A DNA stretch of 64,000 bases from Chrysophaeum taylorii (GCA_029834535.1 JAQMWT010000526.1:248001-312000); one strand, 5' to 3'. Shown: positions 40,160-49,827, counted from the stretch's first letter. Made by a program: numbers and translations. Notes: generated by a model from the sequence alone, not told the origin.

Positions 40160-41919
40160 GAGAAGACCCCAGAGCCTGGAAGAGCGAGTGAGAAAAGAGA
40201 CCTCTGACAGCATGCATCATCTTCGCCCTCTACTCCTCCCCTCGCCACGCCCTTGTGTCTATACGTCCGCTTCCTCTCTCTCCGTTCTCCCCGTGGTCCT
40301 CATCATCTTACTTCTTAGGCGGCCTCTTCGCCGAACCCCAAGCTTTTTTTTTCCCGCGAGGGATGCCAACGCATCTTCGGTCATGACCCTCTCGCTTTGC
40401 TTTTCTCCTTGCTATTCCGATTCCTCTCTCTCTCCTGAGGACCAGCGTGGGCTTTGCCCGCCGGCAAGAAGCTCTACGGCGCCCCCCATACGCCGTCGCC
40501 GCTATGCAATACGACCCCTTTGGGAGTTTGCGTCTCGCACCCCGCCTCCTTTGAAGACAACACAACACGCGTCAGTCTTCTATGGTCTCCGCCATGAACC
40601 CACGTTTCCAGTAGAGCTCGCGCCTCGCGAGAGTTTAAGTATGGTAAGCAGGAAATCCCGAATTTCGCCCCCCCCCCCCCGAACGCGACAGGGGGCTGGT
40701 TTGCGGTTGCACCTACTCTCGTTCTTCTTCTTTGTTCGCGCTCCGCTGGCCCTACGCTCGTGCTGTGAGCATGCTAGATCGCAATCTCGTAACATAGCCG
40801 GTGGTGTGCTGTAAGAGTCCTAGCGTCGAGGCCGATACAAAAAAATGCCCAACTAACCAACTCAACGGTTTTTTCTTTCCGCGGCCATGGGCACCATATC
40901 ACGATTACACTTCCATGACCGGGGAGGCTGCGCCACCCGCCCGCTGCTCTTTTGCGGCCTTTTCTTGGCCTCTTTCGCTTTGGCATCTTCCCCGTGTTCT
41001 TGCTTGGTTTCTCGGTTCCAGCACTCTCGCTTCGTCCGCCCCGTTTGCTTCCTTTCGGTGTCCCCCTCGCCACCGGTCTCTGGGGTTCTCTCTTCTTGTG
41101 GCTCTCCAAATGCCGCGCCGGCACATGTTCTTTTTCGCGATTTCTCGGCTCTGGCATCTTCGCTTTGACCGCTTCCTTTGCTTCCGTTTGCTGCCACCCA
41201 CGCCGGAGGTCTCTCTCTCTGAGGTTGCTTTCTGTTGTAGCCTGACCAGTTGCCGTTCCGCCGCCTCCCTTGCGAATTTGCCGACGCGGTTTTCAGGCGC
41301 GTGTCACGTCTGTAGAACTCTTCGACCCATGGCCCCGCGCGGCGGTCTGGCTGCGGCATCCTTGGTGCATGTCGTCCTGTCTCGGACACTGCGGAACTCC
41401 CACCGTGGAGGTGACACCGAGCCATGATGTGCCTCTATGCCCGAGACGTGCTGGGTCCGAGCGGTGAACTTTATCGGAAACCTCCTCCGCCAACCTCCCA
41501 CAAAGCACACGATCGTACGCACGAGCGTTGCGCTTCCGCTGCGCGTGGGTCGCTGCCGTCTGGCCCCCCACCGCGTTGCCCTCACGGTGAACTAACTAAT
41601 AAGTGTCTCGGAAACAGCGAATACGCCTATCGTGCGCGGGACTTTGAGCCAGCCAGCCATATGGGCCTCTATTCCCGAACCGCGCGGGCTCATCAGTACG
41701 GGTTTCAGAAACCGTCCGTGGCATACCCAACTGCGCCCTTCAGGTCTATCCTTCATGTCCCCACACAACGCAACAACAAGACCTTCAAGCACCCACACGC
41801 ACCCACCCCCTCATCGACTCTCACAATTTGACACAAACCGGCCAAAGGCATGACGAGCTCGAAGAACGTCGGAAATCCTTACCGCGGTTACGTGAAGGGA
41901 GAAAAGATCGCAGTAGGAA
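40160..41919. other. Long intergenic region, one unassigned frame
   Basis: About 1.75 kb between glutamine synthetase and the oxygenase. A minus-strand frame at 41425-40862 is rich in Lys, Arg, Glu and Gln (for example GRRRNGNWSGYNRKQPQRER), and the plus strand over the same bases is also open. No domain, repeat match or splice structure supports either, so neither is called as a gene. A C run lies at about 40664-40680. Confidence 0.4.
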
Positions 41920-43182
41920 ATGAAAGAGGTGGCTTTCTTCTTCGCGTTGATTGCCACGGCGGCGCGTGGATTTGTCGCGTTGCAGTCGTCGCCGCAGAGC
42001 CGGCTGCAGGCCGCGACGCTCGAGTCACCATCAGAGCAGCGTGGCGATCTGACTGGAGCGATTCCCGACTGTCCCGAGACCGTGTGGAATTTTGAGAATC
42101 TTGATGTAAAGGCCGAGCAGAAGAAGGTGTCGGTGCCAGCGGAGTGCCCCGTGGAGTGGCAGGCACCCACGGGTACCGAGGGGCCCGAGTACTTTGCGGC
42201 GCAACGAGATGCGATCATGGAAAAGCTCCTCGCGCACGGGTGCGTTTGGCTGCGAGGGTTCGACCTCACGAAGCGAGAGGGCGGGTTCCGGTCGATGTAC
42301 GAGGCGCTGCGATTGGACCCGTGCCTCGACCCCATTCACACCTCGGGGCTTCGCGCTTTCGCGTCCCAGTCTGACGCCATATACGAGGAAGTTAACAAAG
42401 AATCTCTGTCGCAGCACTACATCGGGCTTCACCAGGAGTCGACACACAAGAAGACGGCCAAGTACGGGGCCTTCGTGTGTTTCAAGCCGGCGACCGTCAA
42501 GGGCGGCGAGTTCCTTATCGCGGACGCGGCCAAGATCTTCCGGGACCTCGACCCGGGCGTAGCGCAGCGCTTCTACGATCGACAAATCCGGATATCCGTA
42601 TCTAACTTGGACATGGATTTTCTCGCCGCGGCGGGACCGCTACGGGAACCCCTGATGGACGGGGCCAAGAATCTCATCGACAAGCTTGTCGCCCCAAAAT
42701 TTGACATGGACCTCGAGATGATCTACGGCGCTGACGGGAAACCCATGCGCCTTCAGGCCATCGAGATGACCGCCTCTCCCATCAATCGCCATCCCGTCAC
42801 CGGCGTGCCCCTCTGGTTCTGCAACATCCACAACCACGCCCGCTACCTCCGCGACCGCCGACCCTGCAACGTCCCCGAGGTCGGCATGACGGAGGTTTTC
42901 TTCGGCGATCTCTCGCCTATACCCGCCGATGATCTGGACCATATCAACAAGGTGTCCGAGGCCAACATCGCACACATCCCCATGCAACCGGGCGACGTCC
43001 TTCTCTGCGACAATTATCGTGTCCTCCACGGCCGCGACATCTTCGAGGGCGACCGTTATCACGCGGTCACTTGGTTTGGCGGCACGGTCGATGATAGAGA
43101 ACAAGACCTCGACACCTCCAACTCCAAGCCCGGCGACTTCCTCAATAAGGCTATCAACAAGTTCCTCGTGGATTCCTTTTGA
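41920..43182 (+). CDS. TauD/TfdA-like 2-oxoglutarate/Fe(II) dioxygenase family protein
   Basis: 420 residues. It begins with a hydrophobic signal (MKEVAFFFALIATAARG) followed by FVALQSSPQSR, which may be a plastid bipartite leader with Phe at +1. The oxygenase fold shows the iron ligands as HQE in YIGLHQESTHKK and the distal His in NYRVLHGRDIFEGDRYHAVTW, with GGEFLIADAAKIFRDLDPG between them. The HxE rather than HxD pattern is shared with clavaminate-synthase-like TauD relatives. The Arg near the end (DRYHAVTWFGG) would bind 2-oxoglutarate. The substrate is unknown. Intronless; the previous gene is 1.7 kb upstream and the next gene is convergent. Confidence 0.78.
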   Translation: MKEVAFFFALIATAARGFVALQSSPQSRLQAATLESPSEQRGDLTGAIPDCPETVWNFENLDVKAEQKKVSVPAECPVEWQAPTGTEGPEYFAAQRDAIMEKLLAHGCVWLRGFDLTKREGGFRSMYEALRLDPCLDPIHTSGLRAFASQSDAIYEEVNKESLSQHYIGLHQESTHKKTAKYGAFVCFKPATVKGGEFLIADAAKIFRDLDPGVAQRFYDRQIRISVSNLDMDFLAAAGPLREPLMDGAKNLIDKLVAPKFDMDLEMIYGADGKPMRLQAIEMTASPINRHPVTGVPLWFCNIHNHARYLRDRRPCNVPEVGMTEVFFGDLSPIPADDLDHINKVSEANIAHIPMQPGDVLLCDNYRVLHGRDIFEGDRYHAVTWFGGTVDDREQDLDTSNSKPGDFLNKAINKFLVDSF

Positions 43183-44173
43183 TCAAATGCCTCTCGTGTC
43201 TGCGAGCACTGATCGAACTGATGATCATCTTCATTTTCGTGCGTGCGATCGGGGTTCCTTCCTCATTCTTCGTTGAGAGGACGTCCTCTCTCTGTCTGCA
43301 TGATGTGCGCGCGCGCTTCTGCAAACAACTAGTCGCACCATCTCTAAGATAGCCGTCTTCTTTTTCTTCTCTTCATAAGGGTCACGTGAAGCTCCCTTGC
43401 GTGTTGAGTGAATCGGGTCTTTGACAAAGATGGTCATCGACCACCTGACCGACGGTACCCAACCCTCGTTCTGCGGGGCGTTCGAGTGATCGTCGAGCGC
43501 GGGTAGCAGCTGCCACGACGTTGGGCGCCGCTCTCCCCAAGATCCGGCCATCAGGTATACATGCGGACTGTAGAAGCACACGATGCAGGCAAACTTCCAG
43601 CGGCGGGCATCGCAACGCCGTGTGCTGATGATTATGACAAAAAAAGGCCTTGCATGATGAGTCTTTGTTGTTGTTGTTGTTGTTGTTGTTGTTGCAAATC
43701 GCCTTTTTTGTTCCACACACCGGAGGAGGGAGATCTTAGCTTGGCGGGTTGCTTGAAAGGGAGCGCGCTTAAACTTCGCACTATAGGTCTCGTGGCTGCC
43801 GACACTAGCCGGCATCCAGTCCGGGCGGTTCTTCTTTTTTTTTTTGTCTTATTTCTATCATCCACGCGCGCGCGCGCCAATCGGAGCCGCACCGAAGTTG
43901 AATATATTACTGTAACGCGCGCGCCCCGGCGGCCTGCGCTCGGTGGCTAAGTCCCATTCCACGCCGTGAGCATCCGGCGGAGCCGTCGCTTGCTCACACG
44001 GGGCCCGTTGTTTTTTTTTTTAAACGTCGCTCGAAGAAGAAAGGTTGATGAAATCAAACCCACCGGGATGAGTCCTTCTCTTCGCCCATTTCTCCTCCAG
44101 TGCCGGTCCAGAAAGAAAGAAAGAAAGAAAAAAGAAGACGCGCGTGGAGCGTGGCGGTGTAGAGATGAAGGCG
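43183..44173. other. Convergent intergenic region with a (TTG)n microsatellite
   Basis: About 1 kb between convergent gene ends. A (TTG)n tract lies at 43665-43694, several T runs at about 43832-43843 and 44010-44020, and an (AAAG)n-like stretch at about 44115-44130. No gene seen. Confidence 0.5.
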
Positions 44174-45193
44174 CTAGAGGGCGGCACGATTGTGGGGGAG
44201 TTTGAGGTCTTCGACGAAACCGGGGCCGACTGGGACGACGGCGTAGTGGTTAAGAGTCGGGTGCGAGGTGAAGTAGTGGGTCTTGATGTGGTCCATTTTG
44301 ATGACGTCCGCAACGCCCGGGAACTGGTAGACGTCGCGGCAATAATTGTTGATGTTCGGAAAGTCGGTGAGGGCCTTGATGTTGCATTTGAAGTAGACGA
44401 TGTAGACTTCGTCGAAGCGGACGAGGGTCATGAACAAGCGGATGTCGGCGAGCGTGAGTTTGGGGCCGCAGAGAAAGCGGTTGTCGGCGAGGTGGGCTTC
44501 GAGTTTGGCGAGGGAGGCAAAGAGTTCGGTGACAGCCTCTTCGTAGGCGAACTGTGACTTGGCAAAGCCCGCGCGGTAGACGCCGTTGTTGATCGTGGGG
44601 TAGATCCAGGAATTGAGGTCGGCCTGCGCGTCGCGCGTCTCGGGTGGGTCCAGGTCGAGGTCGGGATTTTTGGCGAGATCGTTGAAGGCGCTGTTGAGCA
44701 TGACGATGAGGTCGGAGGACTCGTTGTTGACGATGGTCTTGGTAAGCTTGTCCCAGAGCAGGGGTACCGTGTACTTCTTTGGGTCGTTGCCCGTGGCCTC
44801 GTAGACATCTCTGACGAACTTCGCGCCAGGAACGACGTCGTCGGGGAGCGGGATGACGCCCTTGAGCTGGAATTTCCCGCTGCCGTTTGGCGAGGCGAAA
44901 ACTTGGTCCTCGGTCGCGAAGGCCCAGCCCGCGTGGGCGTCCACGTCTGGTTTGGTGCGCTGCCAGGTGGGATGGACGACGCTCAGGCCGATGACGTCCT
45001 CGAGGCCCTTGAGCTTGCGGACGCAGGCGACGCGGTTCGCCCAAGGACAGGCCCAGGAGATGACGAGGTGGTAGCGGCCCGCCTCGGGCTTGAAGACGGG
45101 ATGGTCCTTCGATATCCAGTCGCGGAAAGTCGCTTCGGTGCGCACGAAGCGGCCCTTGTCGTCCTTCTCGTCCAATGCCGATAGTGCCGCCAT
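44174..45193 (-). CDS. Glutathionyl-hydroquinone reductase (Xi-class GST, ECM4/YqjG family)
   Basis: 339 residues from the first ATG (MAALSALDEKDDKGRF). The catalytic Cys is Cys49 in SWACPWANRV. Family blocks include the WISKDHPVF region, GLSVVHPTW, KKYTVPLLWDK, NNESSDLIVMLNSAFND, LNSWIYPTINNGVYRAGFA and LTLADIRLFMTLVRFD. These enzymes reduce glutathionyl-hydroquinones, releasing GSH. In the same frame upstream, codons 45280-45194 read K-T-ILLVIASVVASASA followed by FVVRGSHRRNPAR, a strong ASAFAP-type plastid leader, but no ATG precedes it. The bases GCCGCCACC, a perfect Kozak context, sit directly before AAG at 45280. A plastid form may start there at a non-AUG codon, or the base may be a variant or error. 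Divergent from the TRF4-like gene. Confidence 0.87.
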   Translation of the reverse strand: MAALSALDEKDDKGRFVRTEATFRDWISKDHPVFKPEAGRYHLVISWACPWANRVACVRKLKGLEDVIGLSVVHPTWQRTKPDVDAHAGWAFATEDQVFASPNGSGKFQLKGVIPLPDDVVPGAKFVRDVYEATGNDPKKYTVPLLWDKLTKTIVNNESSDLIVMLNSAFNDLAKNPDLDLDPPETRDAQADLNSWIYPTINNGVYRAGFAKSQFAYEEAVTELFASLAKLEAHLADNRFLCGPKLTLADIRLFMTLVRFDEVYIVYFKCNIKALTDFPNINNYCRDVYQFPGVADVIKMDHIKTHYFTSHPTLNHYAVVPVGPGFVEDLKLPHNRAAL

Positions 45194-45420
45194 CCTCGCG
45201 GGATTGCGTCGATGGGAACCACGCACGACGAAAGCCGAGGCGCTTGCGACGACCGAAGCAATAACGAGGAGAATCGTCTTGGTGGCGGCGCTTCTATGGA
45301 TTCTGTTCCGGGCAGAGGCCGCAGAGCACCGTTGCGAGATCGCTCCGGAGAGAGAGAGAGAGAGAGATTTAATTATTATCCCGTTGACGGTTGGTGTCCG
45401 TTAACTTTGGGGGGGTTCGT
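45194..45420. promoter_or_regulatory. Divergent promoter and ATG-less leader region with (AG)n tract
   Basis: 227 bases between the ATG codons of two divergent genes. It contains the in-frame plastid-like leader described for the reductase and an (AG)n microsatellite at about 45348-45367. Confidence 0.5.
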
Positions 45421-48136
45421 ATGGTGCACGAGAGGAAGAAGAAGAGCCGCGAGGAGCGCGGGCCGCGCGCCCGGCGGCGGAAGAAGGGCCCGACGAAGGA
45501 GGACACGTCCTCAACTCCTTGCTCTTCGTCTTCTTCGTCCGTGGTGGTGGTCGTGCAGCAGCAGCAGCAGCAGCGGCAGCAGCTGCAGCAGCCGGAGAAG
45601 AAGTTCACGCTTCGGGCCGAGGCCGAAGCCTTCGTGGTGGAGGAGGCGAAGATGAGCTTGCAGCGGCGGTGGTCCAAGGAGGAGCAGGAGGAGGAGGACG
45701 TCGAGTGTCAGGTGTGGGAGGCGTTTGACGCGGAGGCGTTGTTGCTGTGGCCGGCGCGCGCGTCTACGCCAGCGCCGACGTCGTCCGAGCCGGAGGAGTT
45801 GGTGGAGGAGGACGCAAATCTGCGGGAGCGCGTGGTCAAGTGGCGGGAGATGGCCGAGGCGGCGCGGGTTTTGTCGGAGGACGAGGCGGCGTGCCGGGTC
45901 GGGGCGGAACGCGCGGGAAATTGGGCGTCGTGGGCGGTGTCGGCCGCCGAGGCGGAGCGGGCGAGACGAATCGTCGCGCTGGCCGAGCTCGAGGAGGAGG
46001 AGCTGCGCGAGCGGCTGCGGCGGCGGGCGTGGGCGGCGCGGGCGATTCTCGCCGAGCAAAGAAGGCGGGTCGGGCCCGACTTTTTGCTGGCGACGGCCAA
46101 CACGCGGTGGTTCGAGGAGATGGTGGGCGCGCGGACGTGGAACGACGACTACGAGATCGTCTGCCCCTACGCGAGCCTGGGATGCCGGCACGCGGGGCCG
46201 CGGTCGACGCTCGCGCACCACCTCTGCGCCTGCCGGTACAGGAATTCCGAGCGCGGGAGCGGCGAGGACACGGAGGCGAACTACGTGGTCGTCTGCCCGA
46301 ACGCGGTCATGGGGTGCGGGGTCGTCTGCCGGCGCGACGACCTCCAGCGGCACCTCGCCGCCTGCCCGTTCAGCGACGTCTCGCGCGCCGTCGAGACGGC
46401 CCAGCGCGAGAAGTGGCGCGCGGTCGTCGCCGCGCAGGCCGAGCAGGAGCGCGACCGGCGCGTCGTCGCCGACGCGCGCGCCACGCTCGCCTCGGCGGCC
46501 GCGCGCGCCGCGCGGAGATTGGCCGACGCCCCCAACCCCCCGACCCCCGAGGGCATGCGCTGGCGCCGGCGCGGCTCGGCCTTCGCGCGCCAGGCCGAGC
46601 TCTTGCGCGCGCAGCGCTCGGCCGCGCTCCGGGCCCTCGGCGCCGAGCTCCGCGAGATCTGGCGCCGCCACGAGGCGCGCGCTCGCGCCTTGGCCAAACC
46701 GCGCCTCGCGGCCCTCGAGGCGGTCCGCGCGGCCGTCGTTTCCGCCTTTGCGGCGATCGACCAGCACGCCGACGTCTCCGTCGACCTCTTCGGGAGCTGC
46801 GCCTACGGCCTCGAGACGCCCGAGTCGGACCTCGACCTCGTCGTCCGCGCGACGCCCTCGGCCGGCGGCGGCGGCGTTCGGATGCCCAATCCGACGTGGG
46901 TCTTGCACCGCCTCGCCCAACAGCTCCGGCGGGAGAGCGACGGCCCCTTCCAGGTCGACCGCGTCCTCGACCGCGCGCGCGTCCCCATCGTCCGCGGCCG
47001 CGTTTTCGTTTCGACCGGCCGCGAGATCAAGATCGACCTCTCGCTCGCGACGCCCTCGCACACGGGCCTCGCCGCGGCGGGCCTCTGCGGCGCCCTCGTC
47101 AGCCGCTTGCCCGCGCTCGCTCCCGCCGCCGTCGTCGTCAAGCGCCTCCTTCGCGACGAGGCTCTCAACGACCCCTACACGGGTGGCCTTCCGAGCTACG
47201 CAGTCGTCCTCATGTTGTTTTACGCGCGCCTTCACGCCAAACGCGCCGAGAGCCAGCCGACGCGCCCCAAGGCGCGGCCCTTCGAGCGCTCGGCGACCCT
47301 CGAGGACAGCTCGTGGCGCGACGCCCGCCTCGCCGACCTTTTGAGAAAACCCGCGGACGACCCGGGCACCCGACTCCGCCGCGTCAGACCCCCGCCGCCC
47401 CCCCCCGAGAGTCCCTGGGTTGCCGGCCGTCGCCGCGGCGTCGAGCTCCTCGAGGCGGGCGGCCTCGAGACGACCGACGCCGACGACGTCGACCTCGCGA
47501 CCGCCCTCATCGATTTTCTCGCCTTGTTCGGGGACGACTTTTGCCCTCACAAGGAGGGTTTCTCCGTGCGCCACGGCGGCCGACGCCTCGTCCTCGACTC
47601 GGGCCGTCGCCTCGTCATTTCCCCAAACCTAAAAAACGGCCTCGCGCACCCCTCCTGCCCGACGATCGTCATCGAGGACCCCCTCGAGCCACGCAACAAC
47701 GTCGGACGCTCCTCCTACAACGTCCACCGTGCGCTCCGCCTCTTCGCGCGAAGACACGACCGCCTGCGCGCGGCGATGAGCCGCCGAGATCACGCGAGGT
47801 CCGACGACAACGACCGGGCTGGTCTCGGACGGCCCCTCGACGACCCCCCACCCCGCATCACGAGAGTTAAGGTGCGCCCACGTCTCACTTGTCCACCACC
47901 AATCTCCGCAGCCGACGCCCCTCGCCGAGCGCCTCCTCGACGACCCGCGCCCAAACAACCTCGACGACGACGACGACGACGACGACGACGTTCACTCCGA
48001 TCGCGACCTCCCGCTCCTGGCCGCGCTCTTCGAGGACAACGGTGGTGACGACGTTCATCCCGAGACCCCACCTTCTCGGCAACGCCGCCGTCACGACCAC
48101 CACCACCAAGGGGACCCCCACCCCAAAGGACGATGA
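45421..48136 (+). CDS. TRF4/PAPD5-like nucleotidyltransferase with TRAF-type zinc fingers
   Basis: Two exons, 45421-47871 and 47912-48136, joined by a 40-nt phase-0 intron (GTGCGC donor, CTCCGCAG acceptor); 891 residues. A basic N-terminus and a Gln-rich run (about 46-58) are followed by an acidic/Ala-rich helical region. Two TRAF-like zinc fingers lie at about 248-270 (CPYASLGCRHAGPRSTLAHH) and 289-315 (CPNAVMGCGVVCRRDDLQRH). The catalytic domain starts at about 430 with FGSCAYGLETPESDLDLVV (Gly-Ser and two Asp) and the third Asp in EIKIDLSLA near 540. The PAP-associated part has SYAVVLMLFYARL, LIDFLALFGDDFCPHKEGFS and IEDPLEPRNNVGRSSYNVHR. Relatives add short A or U tails to RNAs for decay (TRAMP). 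Splicing gives an acidic end (Asp9, LPLLAALFEDNGGDD); unspliced, the end is poly-Arg. The start is the ATG at 45421. Confidence 0.82.
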
Positions 48137-48247
48137 TGAATGATGGTAATCGTTCCTTCCTTGACGCTGCTTTCGGAACCCTTTTTCTTTCTTTCTTTCT
48201 TTATTCCTCCTGGAGGAGGACAGAAGGAAGGGTGCCTTACATCCGCA

Positions 48248-49141
48248 TCATCCACGGGACGGCGGCGGCGCAAAGTCGACGATGAGAGGGAGATGGTCGG
48301 AGCCGCGGGCGTCGGCGTCGACGGTCGCGGCGATCACGTCGAGATGGAACTTGGTGGATCGGTGGTGGACATAGTCGATACGCTGGCACGCGTCGTCGAC
48401 GAGCGGGCAATGCGATGCCGACGTAAAGTTCGGCAGAACACCGTCACGCGTTGGGCGGCCGAGGTCGCGGAACCGCGCTTTAGAGAGGACGTCCAACGCG
48501 GCGCCGGGCGCGGCCGAGTCGACGGGAGGACTCCAGCCGCGCCCGGCATTGCGCGCCTCGAGGCGCTTCCATTGCTCCATGGTGTAGTCGCGGCGGTCGA
48601 GGGCGTTGAGGTCGGCGGCGAGGACGACGTCGTCGTAAGTTCTTAGCGCCGTCGCGACGTCGCGGGCCTGGATCGCGCGCTCCGTCTCGCTCATGTGGTC
48701 GAGGTGCGTACACGCGATCGCGCCGGGAAATACCGCACATCCCCTCACCACCAGGAGCCCGCGGGCTATTCTGTGCGTCTTGCCGCCGTGGTCGACGACG
48801 CTGCCGCCCGCCAGCTCGACGGTCTCCGCGACCTCGCCGCCGTCGCACAGCACGGCGTTTCCGTAGGTCCCTCTGACGTGGCCGAAAAAGTGCGCCTTTC
48901 CCAACCCCAGCCGCCGCGCCAGCCGTTCGAGCGAAACCGACCGGACGTCCACCTCGTTGAGCGTCACAACGTCTGGCTTGAGGGCTTCCAACGTCGCCGC
49001 GATCTCCTCGTACTGCGCGAATCGCTTCACGTTGTAGTGGACCAGTCGCCACCGTCGCATGCGTCGTCGCCTGTAAACGAACGCGACGATGATGGCGGCG
49101 ACGGTGATAGCGGTACTGCAACTTCGAGCGCCGAGCCACAT
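48248..49141 (-). CDS. Membrane-anchored endonuclease/exonuclease/phosphatase (EEP) superfamily hydrolase
   Basis: 297 residues from the ATG at 49141. An N-terminal anchor (TAITVAAIIVAFVY) is followed by an Arg-rich stop (RRRRMRR). The EEP fold follows: WRLVHYNVKRF, the metal-binding Glu in VVTLNEVDVRS, GNAVLCDGG, the His box IACTHLDHMSETERAIQ, the Asp/Asn box VVLAADLNALDR and the terminal SDHLPLIVDF. All catalytic motifs are present, so it should be active on a phosphodiester or phosphomonoester. Whether the substrate is nucleic acid, a phosphoinositide or a sphingolipid cannot be told. It is convergent with the TRF4-like gene, about 110 bases away. Confidence 0.75.
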   Translation of the reverse strand: MWLGARSCSTAITVAAIIVAFVYRRRRMRRWRLVHYNVKRFAQYEEIAATLEALKPDVVTLNEVDVRSVSLERLARRLGLGKAHFFGHVRGTYGNAVLCDGGEVAETVELAGGSVVDHGGKTHRIARGLLVVRGCAVFPGAIACTHLDHMSETERAIQARDVATALRTYDDVVLAADLNALDRRDYTMEQWKRLEARNAGRGWSPPVDSAAPGAALDVLSKARFRDLGRPTRDGVLPNFTSASHCPLVDDACQRIDYVHHRSTKFHLDVIAATVDADARGSDHLPLIVDFAPPPSRG

Positions 49142-49225
49142 TCGAAAAGTTCTCGCGACGGCCACTTTTGGCGGGTGATCATGAAAGGGTAAGTTCTTCT
49201 TACAATATAGACAAGTGTAGGCCAA

Positions 49226-49341
49226 TAAGTTCACCTAGTCCCAATCTCTAACCCCAGTAAGTTCACCTAATCCCAGTAAGTTTCATAAGTTCACCTGGTC
49301 AGTAAGTTCACCTAGTCCAAATCTCTAACCCCAGTAAGTTC
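49226..49341 (+). repeat. Minisatellite block 1 (AAGTTCACCTRGT units)
   Basis: Tandem and alternating units of about 19 and 32 bases, AAGTTCACCTAGTCCCAATC plus TCTAACCCCAGT and AAGTTCACCTGGTC. A second block with the same units lies at 49728-49827. Confidence 0.75.
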
Positions 49342-49356
49342 GGCGTAAACCCACTC

Positions 49357-49617
49357 GTAGGGTCGGATAAGAAAGTTCGTACGAGCCGTTAACTATGTTT
49401 CAGTTTGTGCTAAGACATACTCAACGGATCGCTGAGCTATGTTCATTTGTACTCAAGCAGTATGTGCCGCCACGCCGCGAGATCGTCGCGATGGAACTAG
49501 TCCCCATAGTGAAGTCGGCATCCTTTCGTCCCCTCACGCAAAAAAAGGAAAAAGCCCACGCGTTGTAGGACCCGTCGTTGCGGCGCGGGCTAGTCTCGTT
49601 TTCTTATCCGACCCTAC
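49357..49617. mobile_element. 261-bp MITE with 18-bp terminal inverted repeats
   Basis: Left end GTAGGGTCGGATAAGAAA (49357-49374) and right end TTTCTTATCCGACCCTAC (49600-49617) are perfect reverse complements. CACTC flanks both sides (49352-49356 and 49618-49622), a 5-bp target-site duplication. No coding capacity. The superfamily is not certain from ends alone. Confidence 0.8.
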
Positions 49618-49723
49618 CACTCGTGCTCACACCCACTCCTTCGAGCTCGTCGCTCTCGCCTCCGCCAATCTAAGCTGCCTTGATCCGCACACGCCGCTAA
49701 CCTTTGAGTTTACTCTTAAACCC
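49611..49723 (+). repeat. Dispersed repeat copy shared with the Hsp70/La promoter
   Basis: From ACCCTACCACT through GCCAATCTAAGCTGC to GCTAACCTTTGAGTTTACTC and TAAACCC; the minus-strand copy is at about 62966-63058. A third, partial match (TAACCTTTGAGTTTACT) lies at 56925-56941. Confidence 0.75.
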
Positions 49724-49727
49724 CTAG

Positions 49728-49827
49728 GAAGTTCATCTGGTCCCAGTAAGTTCACCTGGTCACTATATTCACCTAATCCCAATCTCTAACCCCAGTAAAT
49801 TCACCTGGTCCCAGTAAGTTCACCTAT
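49728..49827 (+). repeat. Minisatellite block 2 (AAGTTCACCTGGT units)
   Basis: Same units as block 1, including GTCCCAGTAAGTTCACCTGG and AATCTCTAACCCCAGTAAAT. Confidence 0.7.

Noticed and set aside
40862-41425. Possible Lys/Arg/Glu-rich minus-strand gene
   Set aside because: Both strands are open, composition is low-complexity, and no homology, splice site or leader supports it. Left as intergenic.
28877-43694. Microsatellite tracts as CRISPR-like arrays
   Set aside because: Units are 3-4 bases with no spacers, and the genome is eukaryotic.
45511-47574. 687-codon minus-strand frame opposite the TRF4-like gene
   Set aside because: Antisense shadow in a very GC-rich gene; the plus strand carries clear zinc-finger and catalytic motifs.
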